Positions 26,668 through 34,801 of a stretch of 64,000 nucleotides of DNA are shown one piece after another; within the stretch, counting starts at the first letter, position 1, and the number at the start of each line of letters is the position of its first letter. The translations under genes were made by a program, and so were the position numbers. Source of the DNA: JAKFEW01 sp036675505 (GTDB lineage: Bacteria > Cyanobacteriota > Sericytochromatia > S15B-MN24 > JAQBPE01); assembly GCA_036675505.1 (NCBI GenBank), contig JAKFEW010000053.1, positions 1 to 64,000 of the forward strand, given 5' to 3'. The notes under the pieces are model-generated. The model saw only the letters and a list, made by a program, of their open reading frames with translations, was not told the origin of the DNA and did not search any database.

Positions 26668-26673
26668 TGCGTT

Positions 26674-27525
26674 ATGCCACCTACCGCCTTGCAAACCGCC
26701 ATCGTCCCCGTCCGGGTCCCCGAAGCCACTCCGTTCGTGAAGTGGGTCGGCGGGAAGCGCTCGCTGATGCCTCAGCTGACCGCGCGGCTTCCCCAGCGCT
26801 TCAACGCGTACCATGAGCCGTTCGTCGGCGGTGGCGCCGTGTTCTTCGCGCTCCAGCCCAAGGCCGCCGTCCTCGCGGACGACAACGCCGAACTCATCAA
26901 CGCCTACACCGTCGTGCGCGACGAGGCCGAGCGCCTCATCCGCCACCTGCGCACCCACCGCGCCGAGGAAGACTACTTCTACGCGTTGCGCGCCCAGGAC
27001 CCGCGCCAGCTCGATCCGGTCGAGCGCGCTTCGCGCCTGATTTACCTCAACCGCACGTGCTTCAACGGGCTCTACCGCGTGAACTCGCGCGGCGGCTTCA
27101 ACGTGCCGTTCGGGCGCTACAAGAACCCGCAAATCTGCAACGAGGTGGGCCTGCGCGCGGCTTCAGCCGCCCTGCGCGGCGCCGACCTCCGCCACGACAC
27201 CTACGAGCACGTGCTGGACACGGCCCGGCGCAGCGACTTCGTGTATTTCGACCCGCCGTACCACCCGCTCTCGGCGACCTCGAACTTCACGAGCTACACG
27301 GCCGGCTCGTTCGGCGAGCGCGATCAGCGACGCCTCGCCGACGTCTACCGCACGCTCGCGTCGCGCGGCTGCAAGGTGATGCTGAGCAACTCCGACACGC
27401 CGCTGATCCACGAACTCTACGGCGACTTCAACATCGAGATCGTGGCCGCGCCGCGCCTGGTCAACCGGGACGCGACGAAGCGGGGCCCGGTCAACGAGGT
27501 GCTGGTCCGCAACTACCGGCGGTAG
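26674..27525 (+). CDS. dam: Dam-family DNA N6-adenine methyltransferase
   Basis: 283 aa when started at ATG 26674. D12-class adenine methyltransferase order: SAM motif FVKWVGGKRSLMPQL and EPFVGGGAVFF, ADDNAELINAY, YLNRTCFNGLYRVNSRGGFNVPFG, and catalytic DPPY in DFVYFDPPYHPLSAT. This set is typical of Dam-like enzymes recognising GATC, though related phage and Type II enzymes have other sites. No restriction partner adjoins. The upstream region is AT-rich and full of GATC. It converges with the PRC-barrel gene. Confidence 0.93.
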   Translation: MPPTALQTAIVPVRVPEATPFVKWVGGKRSLMPQLTARLPQRFNAYHEPFVGGGAVFFALQPKAAVLADDNAELINAYTVVRDEAERLIRHLRTHRAEEDYFYALRAQDPRQLDPVERASRLIYLNRTCFNGLYRVNSRGGFNVPFGRYKNPQICNEVGLRAASAALRGADLRHDTYEHVLDTARRSDFVYFDPPYHPLSATSNFTSYTAGSFGERDQRRLADVYRTLASRGCKVMLSNSDTPLIHELYGDFNIEIVAAPRLVNRDATKRGPVNEVLVRNYRR

Positions 27526-27531
27526 GCCCGG

Positions 27532-28158
27532 TCAGTCCGCGTAGTACTGCGCCATCTCCGCCACCTGTTGCTTCGTGAGCTTCAGGTGGACGGCGTCCTT
27601 GTCCACGCGGTCGATCCAGCTCATCGGCGCCTTCACGTCGCGCGTGAAGATGAAGCCGCGCCGGATCACGAAGCCGGTCATCTCGTTGGAGACGTCGTCG
27701 ACGATCACGCGGTCGATGCGGCCGCAATGGCCGTCCGTGCACTCGACCGCGGTGCCTGACTCGAGCGCCACGTCATCCTCCGGGATGTTCTCCTTCACGT
27801 GGGCGCCCTCGAGCATCATCGGGTTCACGCCGCCCCAACCCGGCTGCAGCGGCCAGATGATGCCGCCCATCGGGAAGGCGACAGGATACTCCCAGCCTTC
27901 GATCGGATCGGTGAACTCGGTCTCCTCGTAATCCGGGTAGCCCTTGAGCTCCTCGTTCGTCGTATCGAGCCAGACCTCGCGCTCGCCAATCTTGACCACG
28001 TGCTCGAACGGCACGACCACGTTCCGGCCGAACAACACCCCCTTGTGCACGATCAGGTGCGTGACCTTGTTCGTGCGCGGGTCCATCGCCACCTTCCAAA
28101 CGCGCCCGGCCTCGCCGTCGCGGGTGTGCACCGCCGCGTCGATCAGGTTGAACTGCAT
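27532..28158 (-). CDS. PRC-barrel domain protein (two modules)
   Basis: 208 aa, soluble. The N-terminal ~80 residues (DAAVHTRDGEAGRVWKVAMDPRTNKVTHLIVHKGVLFGRNVVVPFEHV) and the C-terminal ~70 (SGTAVECTDGHCGRIDRVIVDDVSNEMTGFVIRRGFIFTRDVKAPMSWIDRV) each look like a PRC-barrel/DUF2171 module. They are joined by a Trp/Pro/Gly-rich linker (EYPVAFPMGGIIWPLQPGWGG). Such modules occur in RimM, the photosynthetic reaction centre H subunit and stress proteins. GGAGGG precedes the ATG. Function unknown. Confidence 0.85.
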   Translation of the reverse strand: MQFNLIDAAVHTRDGEAGRVWKVAMDPRTNKVTHLIVHKGVLFGRNVVVPFEHVVKIGEREVWLDTTNEELKGYPDYEETEFTDPIEGWEYPVAFPMGGIIWPLQPGWGGVNPMMLEGAHVKENIPEDDVALESGTAVECTDGHCGRIDRVIVDDVSNEMTGFVIRRGFIFTRDVKAPMSWIDRVDKDAVHLKLTKQQVAEMAQYYAD

Positions 28159-28219
28159 GTGTTCCGCCCTCCCCAGACCATACGATCCCGCCCCATCTTA
28201 ACCAGCGGGCGCGCGTGGG

Positions 28220-29497
28220 TCAGGCGGCAGGCGAGGGATCGCGCGTGGCGATCAGGGCATGGAGGCGAGCGGCGAGCGTGTCGAGCGACTCGGTGACGGG
28301 GAGATCGCGCACGTATTGCCCCGGCAGGCCGCGCCGGCCGAGCCAGGCGCCGGCCAGGGCGCCGGTCATCGCGCCGGTCGCGCAGGCGTCGAAGCCCGCG
28401 TTGACGGCCGTGAGCATCGCCCGTTCCGGATCTTCCGGGTGGCGCAGGAAGCAGAACAACGCCGAAGGCAGGCATTCCAACACGAAGCCGCCGGTCTTGA
28501 AGCGCGCCACCGCCTCGGCTGCCGGCGTGTCGCGCTCGAGCGCGAGCGTCACGTCGTGCAGCCGCGCCGAGGCCTCGAGGTCTATGCCGCGGATCGCCCG
28601 CTCGAGCAGGCTGAGGAACACGGCGCGATCGAGCCGGCCGCGCGGGGTGTTGGTGAGGGCGGCGAGCGCCGTCCCGAAAAGCACGGCGCCCGCCAGCGCC
28701 TTGCTGCCGGTATGGGTGATCAGGCTCTGCAGCACCGCCTCCTGGCGCAGGAGCGCGTAGTCGCTGTGGCGCAGCAGCGCGAGCGGCGCCACCCGCGTGG
28801 TGGCGCCGGCGCCGTTGGAGTCCACGCCCGTCACGCACCAGTGCCGGCCGTCGCCGAGCGCCTGGATCGCCTGGACCGTAGACTTGCCCGGCTTGAGCGC
28901 CGAGGGCAGCCAGCGCACCAGCCGCTCGGCGATGTCGTCCATATCGAGCTCGCCGCTGGCCTCGACCAGGCTCGCGCCGATCAGCAGCGTGAGCTGGGTG
29001 TCCTTCGCGATCTGGGCGACGGGCCAGGTGTGGCGCCGGCCGATGCGGGCCACGTAGCCGCGGATCGGGCCGCCGTAAATCATCTCGATGTCGGCGGGCG
29101 AACGCCCCTCGGCGGGGAAGCCGAGCGCCTCGCCCACGCCGAGCCCCACCAGGGCGCCGGCGAAGCGATCGGCCAGGTCATGCCGCGTGGCCGGCTCCAC
29201 CTCCGGCAGCTCCGGCAGCAACCCGAGCTTGCCGGTGCCCGGGCGGCCGCGGCGGCGGCGGGCGACCTGCACGAGCGGCGCCGGCTCGCCCGACGCGTCG
29301 ATCTCGTAGATCCAGTCGTGGCCGAGTTCGGCCAGCCCCGGGAAGCGAACGTGCATCTCGTCTTGATCCTCGTCCGGCAGGCGGAAGTGGGTGCAGACGG
29401 TGTACGCCGGGTTCTCGAGCTCGACCCTGTGGAAAGTGCAGGTGTCGCCGGCCAGGCACTGGCACAGCGTACAGTTCACGTTGATCTCATTCGCCAT
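28220..29497 (-). CDS. ADP-ribosylglycohydrolase-like protein with N-terminal Cys cluster and altered metal site
   Basis: 425 aa. Residues ~105-410 follow the DraG/ARH fold: DRFAGALVGLGVGEALGFPAEGRSPADIEMIYGG, KDTQLTLLIGASLVEA, SNGAGATTRVAPLALL and NAGFDACATGAMTGALAGAWLG. In active members the Mg ligands are DDT and GGDTD; here they read K-D-T and G-F-D-A-C, so some ligands are missing. The first 40 residues hold C9, C12, C14, C20, H23, C35 and H37, a possible zinc or iron-sulfur site not usual for the family. It may be a binding protein rather than a hydrolase. Neighbours give no clear role. Confidence 0.75.
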   Translation of the reverse strand: MANEINVNCTLCQCLAGDTCTFHRVELENPAYTVCTHFRLPDEDQDEMHVRFPGLAELGHDWIYEIDASGEPAPLVQVARRRRGRPGTGKLGLLPELPEVEPATRHDLADRFAGALVGLGVGEALGFPAEGRSPADIEMIYGGPIRGYVARIGRRHTWPVAQIAKDTQLTLLIGASLVEASGELDMDDIAERLVRWLPSALKPGKSTVQAIQALGDGRHWCVTGVDSNGAGATTRVAPLALLRHSDYALLRQEAVLQSLITHTGSKALAGAVLFGTALAALTNTPRGRLDRAVFLSLLERAIRGIDLEASARLHDVTLALERDTPAAEAVARFKTGGFVLECLPSALFCFLRHPEDPERAMLTAVNAGFDACATGAMTGALAGAWLGRRGLPGQYVRDLPVTESLDTLAARLHALIATRDPSPAA

Positions 29498-29527
29498 GGA
29501 AACGCTCAGCCCCTCCGCGATATCCCA

Positions 29528-30982
29528 TTATAGCGGGGGTGCGCCGGCACGCCCAGCGTCGCCGCGCGTTTGCTCGCCCGCCTTCCGCAGCGCGTCGGAC
29601 CCGGGCCAGAGCCAGCCGTAGCTGAACAGGGCCACCCCGTCCAGCGCGCCGTAAGCGCCCTCGACCCGCCGGCCTTTGAGGTAAGCGACCTGCGCCGTGA
29701 GCGACCAGTGGCGCCGCGGTGCGCGCTCGGCGGCCTCGGGCGGATCGGCGGCGAGCGACGCGAGCAGCGCCGGCCGGCGGCCGCCGTGGAGGGCGGCGAT
29801 GCCCGCTTCCACCACCGCGAGCTCTCGATCGATCGTGGCGCGCCCGTCGCCGTCGTCCCGCGGATCGACCGCCGGGTCGTAGGCGTAACACATGGCCGCC
29901 GCCTCGTCGCACAACGGCAGCCAGGCGAGCGCGTGCTGGGCGCGCGGGTCGTGCGGCCGCAGGTAGACCCCCGGGTGGAAGGCGAGGCCGAGGCGCGCGC
30001 GCCCGGTGAGCCGTGCGCGCGCATCGACGAGCACGTCACGCAGCTCGCGCGCCAGGAAGGCGCGCCAGGCCCCGAGCCAGGCGGCATGGGTGGCGTCGTC
30101 GGGCGCCTGGCCGCTGCGCAGGAACGCGCGGAAGGCCTGGGTGTTCAGGTCCGGACGCTCGGCCGCGAGCGCGGCCAGGGTCGAGGGCGCGTAGCCCCAA
30201 TAGTCGCGAGGATCACCGGCCACGGGACGCTGGCCGCGCGAGCCGACCGGGTAGCGCAGGTAGTCCAGCCAGACGCCGTCGAAGCAGCGCAAGCCCGCTA
30301 TCTCCTCGAGCAACAGGCCGAGGCGCGCACGGACGGCCGGCGAGGAGGGCGAGACGAAGGCCGAGCCCGGCCCCTCGGCCGTGACGGGCGATCGCCCCCA
30401 GCCATCGACGACCGGCTCCGCCCAGCCGCCGCGCAGCTGGTCCTCGCCCCAGCGCAGGGTGTGCACCCAGGCGTAGAGCTTGATGCCGCGGTAACGTGCC
30501 TCCCTGGCGTAGACCCGCACGACGTCGAGCCCGGGCCAGCGCGCGGGGAAGGCGCGGCCACCGTCGTAGGCCGTGCGACCGTTGTAGAAGGTCTCCACGT
30601 AGATCTCGGTCGCGCCCAGCGCCTGGGCGCGGTCGAAGACCTCGAGCACCCGCCCGGCCGTGGCATCGGCGGCGTACGGCCGCACCCAGATCCCCTTGCG
30701 GCGAAAGTACGGATCGCCGGGATCCCCGGCCCAGGCCGACCGGGCGACCGATCGCACCAGGCCGTCGTACGCCGCGAGCTCGCGCGGCACCGGCGGCTGC
30801 CAGGGCCAGGCGCCCGTGCGGTAACGCGCGTCCCAGGCCCGTGCGGTGAGCGGCGGGACCTGGGTGGCGAGCCAGGCGTCGCGCGCGGCGTCCAGGCGCG
30901 AGGCGACGTCCGCGGGGGCCTGTGCGGCGGCGGCGGGCAAGGCGATCAGGAGGGCGGCGCACGCAGCCGACAGGGGACGCAT
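29528..30982 (-). CDS. Secreted glycosidase-like protein (GHL10 / family-10-like)
   Basis: 484 aa with a signal peptide (about 1-21, ending AAAAQA). The TIM-barrel signatures of the hypothetical glycosyl hydrolase 10-like family are present: KGIWVRPY, ALGATEIYVETFYNGRTAY, RYRGIKLYAWVHTLRWG and FDGVWLDYLRYP, whose Asp is the proposed catalytic residue. ARLGLAFHPGVYLRPHDPR follows. The substrate of this family is not settled; a role in peptidoglycan or glycan processing is possible. Located between the ADP-ribosylhydrolase-like gene and the 47-bp repeats. Confidence 0.8.
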   Translation of the reverse strand: MRPLSAACAALLIALPAAAAQAPADVASRLDAARDAWLATQVPPLTARAWDARYRTGAWPWQPPVPRELAAYDGLVRSVARSAWAGDPGDPYFRRKGIWVRPYAADATAGRVLEVFDRAQALGATEIYVETFYNGRTAYDGGRAFPARWPGLDVVRVYAREARYRGIKLYAWVHTLRWGEDQLRGGWAEPVVDGWGRSPVTAEGPGSAFVSPSSPAVRARLGLLLEEIAGLRCFDGVWLDYLRYPVGSRGQRPVAGDPRDYWGYAPSTLAALAAERPDLNTQAFRAFLRSGQAPDDATHAAWLGAWRAFLARELRDVLVDARARLTGRARLGLAFHPGVYLRPHDPRAQHALAWLPLCDEAAAMCYAYDPAVDPRDDGDGRATIDRELAVVEAGIAALHGGRRPALLASLAADPPEAAERAPRRHWSLTAQVAYLKGRRVEGAYGALDGVALFSYGWLWPGSDALRKAGEQTRGDAGRAGAPPL

Positions 30983-31027
30983 GGCCCTATGGTACCCGCC
31001 GCGGCGACCGGCCGCCGTGACGGCGTC

Positions 31028-31175
31028 AGCGGGTAGCGCCTGCGGCTGGCCCCCAGAGGAATGCCTGACGATTTAGCGGGTAGCGCCTGCGGCTGGCCCC
31101 CAGAGGAATGCCTGACGATTTAGCGGGTAGCGCCTGCGGCTGGCCCCCAGAGGAATGCCTGACGATTTAGCGGGT
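31028..31175. repeat. Three perfect 47-bp tandem repeats plus partial fourth
   Basis: Units 31028-31074, 31075-31121 and 31122-31168 are identical, each starting AGCGGGTAGCGCC and ending TGACGATTT, then AGCGGGT again at 31169-31175. The array lies between the glycosidase-like gene and the FN3 lipoprotein; the FN3 stop codon falls on the first repeat edge. Confidence 0.95.
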
Positions 31176-31574
31176 TCTGAAACTGAGGGTCGATGAGCGC
31201 GCCACGCCCTGGGCCGTGCGCGTCTCGACCCGGAAGAAGTAGCGCGTGGCCGGCTTGAGGCCGGCGAGCGCGACCATGGTGGCCTCGGTCGGCACGGTCT
31301 CGGGCGCAAGGCCGAGCTCGGGCGTGGGCGCGTAGCGCACGACGCTCTCGCCCTTCCAGGGCGATCGCCACGCGATGCGCACCGAGGTCGCCTGGACCTT
31401 CTCGACGACCACCGGCCCCGGCCCTGGCCGTAGCACGCGCTCGGGATCGGCCGGGCCCTTCGCCCAGCCTTCCCATTCGGCTTGCGGCCCCTGCACGGAG
31501 AGCCATGAACAACCCACGAGCGTCAGCGCGGCGACGAACGCGCCGGCGAGCCGGTTCCAGCGCTTGGTCATCAT
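31167..31574 (-). CDS. Lipoprotein with one fibronectin type III domain
   Basis: 135 aa. Lipoprotein signal peptide with lipobox LVGC (about residue 22). A single FN3 domain (about 48-135): VVVEKVQATSVRIAWRSPWKGESVVRYAPT, TMVALAGLKPATRYFFRVETRTAQG. GAGG lies 6 nt before the ATG at 31574; a second ATG is one codon later. The stop is supplied by the 47-bp repeat array. Probably exposed at the envelope; ligand unknown. Confidence 0.8.
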   Translation of the reverse strand: MMTKRWNRLAGAFVAALTLVGCSWLSVQGPQAEWEGWAKGPADPERVLRPGPGPVVVEKVQATSVRIAWRSPWKGESVVRYAPTPELGLAPETVPTEATMVALAGLKPATRYFFRVETRTAQGVARSSTLSFRTR

Positions 31575-31730
31575 GTTTGCCTCTTTCGTACCATCCGCCG
31601 GAGGGCGGAAACCATCATGCCGCTTGTACTTGACGCGGGCATCGCCGGGCTATTTCGGCGTCGTTGAATATATGTGTACGAAATGCCCATAGGCGCCCGG
31701 CAACGTACTGGACGAGCAGGCCTCGACCAA

Positions 31731-31748
31731 CTTAACCGATAGTTAACG
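31731..31748 (+). promoter_or_regulatory. TTAAC...GTTAA dyad upstream of a lipoprotein gene
   Basis: CTTAACCGATAGTTAACG: TTAAC and GTTAA arms with a 5-nt centre, about 85 bp before the ATG at 31828 in an AT-rich gap. Similar dyads precede 35475 and 59323. Confidence 0.5.
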
Positions 31749-31827
31749 CAAACTTTAGCCCACCATGACCAAGTTCCAGGCCAGGCGGACGATAACCTCA
31801 CCAGGAACACCTTGGAGGGAACACCGC

Positions 31828-32073
31828 ATGAAGTCCGCCATCCGCCTCGCCGTCACCGCCATCGCGCTGCTCGCGCTGACTGGCTGCGGCAAGGAAGCCC
31901 CGGCCGCGAAGGTTCCCGAGATCGACTCGGTGTTCACCCGCAAGCCCGTCCAGTCGACGAAGCTCGAGCTCGGCCGTCAGGTCCAGGAGCGCGAGGACAA
32001 CGACACCGATACGACGGACACGGCCCGCGTGGGTGGTCCCTCGAACGAGAAGCAAGGCTTCAAGCGCGATTAG
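31828..32073 (+). CDS. Small lipoprotein
   Basis: 81 aa. Signal peptide with lipobox LTGC (Cys near residue 20), then a short disordered, Asp/Thr-rich mature part (EREDNDTDTTDTARVGG). GGAGGG precedes the ATG by about 9 nt. No domain recognised. The gene has its own AT-rich leader with a TTAAC dyad. Confidence 0.8.
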   Translation: MKSAIRLAVTAIALLALTGCGKEAPAAKVPEIDSVFTRKPVQSTKLELGRQVQEREDNDTDTTDTARVGGPSNEKQGFKRD

Positions 32074-32141
32074 GTTTCTTCGCTTCGGGTCGCGGCGCGC
32101 GGTGGTAAGATCCGCTTGCCTCCCCTGATCGCCCTGCTGAC

Positions 32142-32687
32142 ATGATCCGCGCCCTCGCTCTCACGTTCCTCGCCGTCTCGCTGACCACAGCCCCCGCGCT
32201 CGCCACGCCCAAGAAGCCCGGCGCTGGGGTCACCAAGGCGAGCGCCGCCGCCAAGGCAGGCGCCGTAGCCAAGTCGGCGACCACGCCGGCCCGGCCCAAG
32301 CTCGATTTCCGCCTGGTCGAGGCCGCCTACCTGGGCGACCTCCCGCGCCTCGACGCGCTGCTCGCTCAGGGCGCCGAGACCGAGGTGCTGGACGCCCACG
32401 GCTACACGCCGCTGCTCTGGGCCGCGCAGCAGGGCCATGAGGCCGTGGTAGACGCCTTGCTCGCCCAGGGCGCGAACGTCGAGGCGCGCAGCCGTGCCGG
32501 CCACAGCGCGCTGCTGATCGCCGTGGCGCAACGCCATTCGGGCATCGTGCGCAGCCTGCTGCGCGAAGGCGCGGACCCGCTCGTCCGCGGTGCGGGTCGG
32601 CTCTCGCCTTATGGCTACGCCAAGGCCCATGCCCAGGCCGAAATGGTGAAGTTGATGGACCGCGCGATGGCTGGAGAACGACTATGA
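32142..32687 (+). CDS. Secreted ankyrin-repeat protein
   Basis: 181 aa with a signal peptide (about 1-21, ending ALA). After a Lys/Ala-rich linker, ankyrin repeats run from about residue 54: LVEAAYLGDLPRLDALLAQGAETEVLDAHGYTPLLWAAQQGHEAVVDALLAQGANVEARSRAGHSALLIAVAQRHSGIVRSLLREGADP, i.e. about three and a half units. It probably acts in the periplasm as a protein-binding module. Its stop overlaps the next gene by 4 bp (ATGA). Confidence 0.88.
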   Translation: MIRALALTFLAVSLTTAPALATPKKPGAGVTKASAAAKAGAVAKSATTPARPKLDFRLVEAAYLGDLPRLDALLAQGAETEVLDAHGYTPLLWAAQQGHEAVVDALLAQGANVEARSRAGHSALLIAVAQRHSGIVRSLLREGADPLVRGAGRLSPYGYAKAHAQAEMVKLMDRAMAGERL

Positions 32688-32911
32688 ACCAGGATGACCC
32701 CGTCGTCACCGACTTCAAGGACGCCTACACGGCCCTCGAAGCGGCCTTGAAGACCGCTCCGGAGACGCAGCTAGAGCTGCTCGGCGCGGTCGATGCGCTC
32801 TACGCGGCGATGGACGACGCCCTCGACTCCCTCGAGGACCAGGCGGTGCTCGACGCGCAGATCATGCTTCGCCATGCCGAGAGCTTGCTGACCCGCTACT
32901 TCGGGATGTAA
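32684..32911 (+). CDS. Small acidic helical protein
   Basis: 75 aa, not recognised; almost fully helical and acidic (DFKDAYTALEAALKTAPETQLELLGAVDALYAAMDDALDSLEDQ). It has no signal peptide, unlike the ankyrin protein it overlaps by 4 bp. Translational coupling suggests a related role. It ends just before a perfect palindrome shared with the convergent ETF-QO gene. Confidence 0.75.
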   Translation: MNQDDPVVTDFKDAYTALEAALKTAPETQLELLGAVDALYAAMDDALDSLEDQAVLDAQIMLRHAESLLTRYFGM

Positions 32912-32914
32912 AGA

Positions 32915-32940
32915 AGGGCGGTCCCGGCCGGGACCGCCCT
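32915..32940. terminator. Bidirectional hairpin between convergent genes
   Basis: Perfect 26-bp palindrome AGGGCGGTCCCGG / CCGGGACCGCCCT between the 32911 stop and the ETF-QO stop at 32947. T tracts are poor on both sides. Confidence 0.75.
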
Positions 32941-32946
32941 CTCTGG

Positions 32947-34659
32947 CTACATGCCGATGTAGACCGGACCGCCGCCGCCCTCGGGCGCCACCCAGGTGAT
33001 CAGCTGGTAGGGGTCCATGATGTCGCACGTCTTGCAGTGCACGCAATTGCTGGGGTTGAGCTTGAGCTCGGTCACGCCGTTGCCCTTGAGATCGACCATC
33101 TCGTACACGGCGGCCGGGCAGAAGTGCTGGCAGGGGTTGCCGTACTCCTCCTTGCAGCGCGTGTTGCAGACGTTCGTGTCCGCGAGCCGCAGGTGTGCAG
33201 GCTGGTTCTCTTCGTGCTTCGTGCCCGAGCGGTACACGTCGTCGAGCTTCGAGAAGGTGATCTTGCCGTCCGGCTTGAAGTCGCTCACGGGCTTGGCGCC
33301 GCCCGGGTAGTACTCCTTGAGCTTCTTGATCCGCCGGTGGCCAGGCACCGTGTGGTAGCGATCCTTGAGACCACGGCCGCCCGTGACCATCTGCAGCGGG
33401 ATGTGCAGGAACATCGCCGAGTAGAGGCCGTTTTCGAAGGAGGCGTGGAAGTTGCGCGAGGCGAACATCTCCTTGCCGATCGGGCCGTCCTTGTCCATGA
33501 TGCGCTTCTCGTACGCCGCCAGGATGTCCTCGCCCATCGGGCCCGGCGCTTGCCCCGCCTGGCGCTTGAGGCCCTCGAAGATCGTCTCGGCGGCGGCCAT
33601 GCCCGACTCGATGGCCAGGTGGATGCCCTTGAGGCGCCCGGGGTTGAGCAGCGCGGCGCTGTCGCCGATCAGGAGCGCGCCGTCCGCGTAGGGCTTCGGG
33701 ATCGCCCAGTAACCGCCCGTCGGGATGGTCTTCGCGCCGTAGCGGATCATCTCGCCGCCCTCGAGCATCCGGGCGATCGCCGGGTGCTGCTTGTAGCGCT
33801 GCAGCGCGAGGTGCGGGTCGAACGTGGGGTCGAGGTAGTCGAGGCCGGCCACCAGGCCGATCACGATCTGCTGGTTGTCGAGGTGGTAGATGAAGCCGCC
33901 GCCGCTCTCTTCAGCCTTGAGCGGGTAGTTCATCGTGTGGATGACGCGGCCCTTCTTCCAGTTCTCGGGCTTTACTTTCCACAGCTCCTTCACGCCGACC
34001 TCCCACACCTGCGGGTTCTTGCCGGCGTCGAGCTTCTTCTTCTGGATCAGCGCCTTGGTCAGCGTGCCGCGCGTGCCCTCGCCGAGCACCACCACGCGGG
34101 CGTGGAAGTCCATGCCGGGCTGGAAGTTCGCCTTCGGCTGGCCGTGGTGGTCGATGCCCATGTCCGTGGTGCGGACGCCGGTCACGCGGTCCTGCTCGTC
34201 GTAGAGCAGCTCGGCCGCGGGGTAGCCGGGAGCGACGGTGACGCCCTCTTCCTCGGCCTTCTGGGCCATCCAGGCCACCAGCTTCTGGAGCGACATCACG
34301 TAGTTGCCGTGGTTGTTCATCTGCGGCGGCGTGATCGGCAGCTTGAACTTGCCGCCCTGCGTGAGGAACCAGACCTCGTCGTCGGTGACCGGGCTCTCGT
34401 AGGGCACGCCCGCCGCCTCGAGGTCCGGGAACAGCTTGCGCAGGCTCTTGGGATCGAGCACGGCGCCCGAGAAGCCGTGATAGCCGACTTCCGCGCTCTT
34501 TTCGAGCACGGCGATCATGGGGTCCTCGAGCTTGGGGGTCGCGCCCGACTCGTTGTGCTTCTTCACCAGGCGCGCGAGGTGGATCGCGCCCGCCAGGCTG
34601 GCCGGGCCGGCGCCCACGAACAGGACGTCGACGGGGTTCTGTTCACGTTCGATGGTCAT
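32947..34659 (-). CDS. Electron-transfer flavoprotein:ubiquinone oxidoreductase
   Basis: 570 aa inner-membrane-associated FAD/4Fe-4S enzyme that passes electrons from ETF to the quinone pool. FAD motif VLFVGAGPASLAGAIHLARL at the N-terminus, GYHGFSGAVLDP, GGGFIYHLDNQQIVIGLVAGLDY, LLIGDSAALLNPGRLKGIHLAIESG and a C-terminal ferredoxin-like cluster (TNVCNTRC, NPCQHFCP, SNCVHCKTCDIMDPYQLITW). Full length for the family. No etfAB is adjacent. The thiolase and enoyl-CoA hydratase elsewhere in the window fit beta-oxidation. An AT-rich operator-like dyad lies upstream. Confidence 0.96.
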   Translation of the reverse strand: MTIEREQNPVDVLFVGAGPASLAGAIHLARLVKKHNESGATPKLEDPMIAVLEKSAEVGYHGFSGAVLDPKSLRKLFPDLEAAGVPYESPVTDDEVWFLTQGGKFKLPITPPQMNNHGNYVMSLQKLVAWMAQKAEEEGVTVAPGYPAAELLYDEQDRVTGVRTTDMGIDHHGQPKANFQPGMDFHARVVVLGEGTRGTLTKALIQKKKLDAGKNPQVWEVGVKELWKVKPENWKKGRVIHTMNYPLKAEESGGGFIYHLDNQQIVIGLVAGLDYLDPTFDPHLALQRYKQHPAIARMLEGGEMIRYGAKTIPTGGYWAIPKPYADGALLIGDSAALLNPGRLKGIHLAIESGMAAAETIFEGLKRQAGQAPGPMGEDILAAYEKRIMDKDGPIGKEMFASRNFHASFENGLYSAMFLHIPLQMVTGGRGLKDRYHTVPGHRRIKKLKEYYPGGAKPVSDFKPDGKITFSKLDDVYRSGTKHEENQPAHLRLADTNVCNTRCKEEYGNPCQHFCPAAVYEMVDLKGNGVTELKLNPSNCVHCKTCDIMDPYQLITWVAPEGGGGPVYIGM

Positions 34660-34698
34660 CCGCTTCTCCGTTGAAGAGGGGTGTTTTCGAGGGGGTCC

Positions 34699-34721
34699 GC
34701 TATATCGAATTGATATATAGC
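34699..34721 (-). promoter_or_regulatory. Operator-like dyad upstream of ETF-QO
   Basis: TATATC-GAATT-GATATA (34701-34717), extended by GC on the left and TAGC on the right, in the only AT-rich stretch before the gene. Good candidate for a repressor site overlapping the promoter. Confidence 0.6.
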
Positions 34722-34742
34722 ATACAGCGCCGCGCCATGCTA

Positions 34743-34786
34743 TGACGACCGACTCGACCGATCACCATCGGTCGAGTCGGTCGTCA
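34743..34786 (-). terminator. 18-bp perfect hairpin downstream of the rhodanese gene
   Basis: TGACGACCGACTCGACCG / CGGTCGAGTCGGTCGTCA with an 8-nt loop. It lies between the rhodanese 3' end and the ETF-QO promoter; no T tract follows. Probable terminator or mRNA end stabiliser. Confidence 0.6.
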
Positions 34787-34801
34787 GCCGGACAGTCGGC
34801 T

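Larger units (their letters stand above)
26281..26673. other. 393-bp intergenic region with TTATGT/ACATAAC words
   Basis: No gene is seen. GGTTATGT (26389-26396) and ACATAACC (26421-26428) form an inverted pair. CATAACCC recurs near 26441, ACATAACCC at 26626-26634, and TATGTTATGT lies at 26654-26663 next to the dam-like promoter. A GC-rich ATCCCGCC / GGCGGGAT hairpin lies at about 26492-26525. Its first 90 bp are G-rich low-complexity sequence after the Old Yellow Enzyme gene. Confidence 0.5.

Noticed and set aside
31028..31175. CRISPR array
   Set aside because: The three 47-bp units are directly adjacent with no unique spacers, and no cas genes are present.
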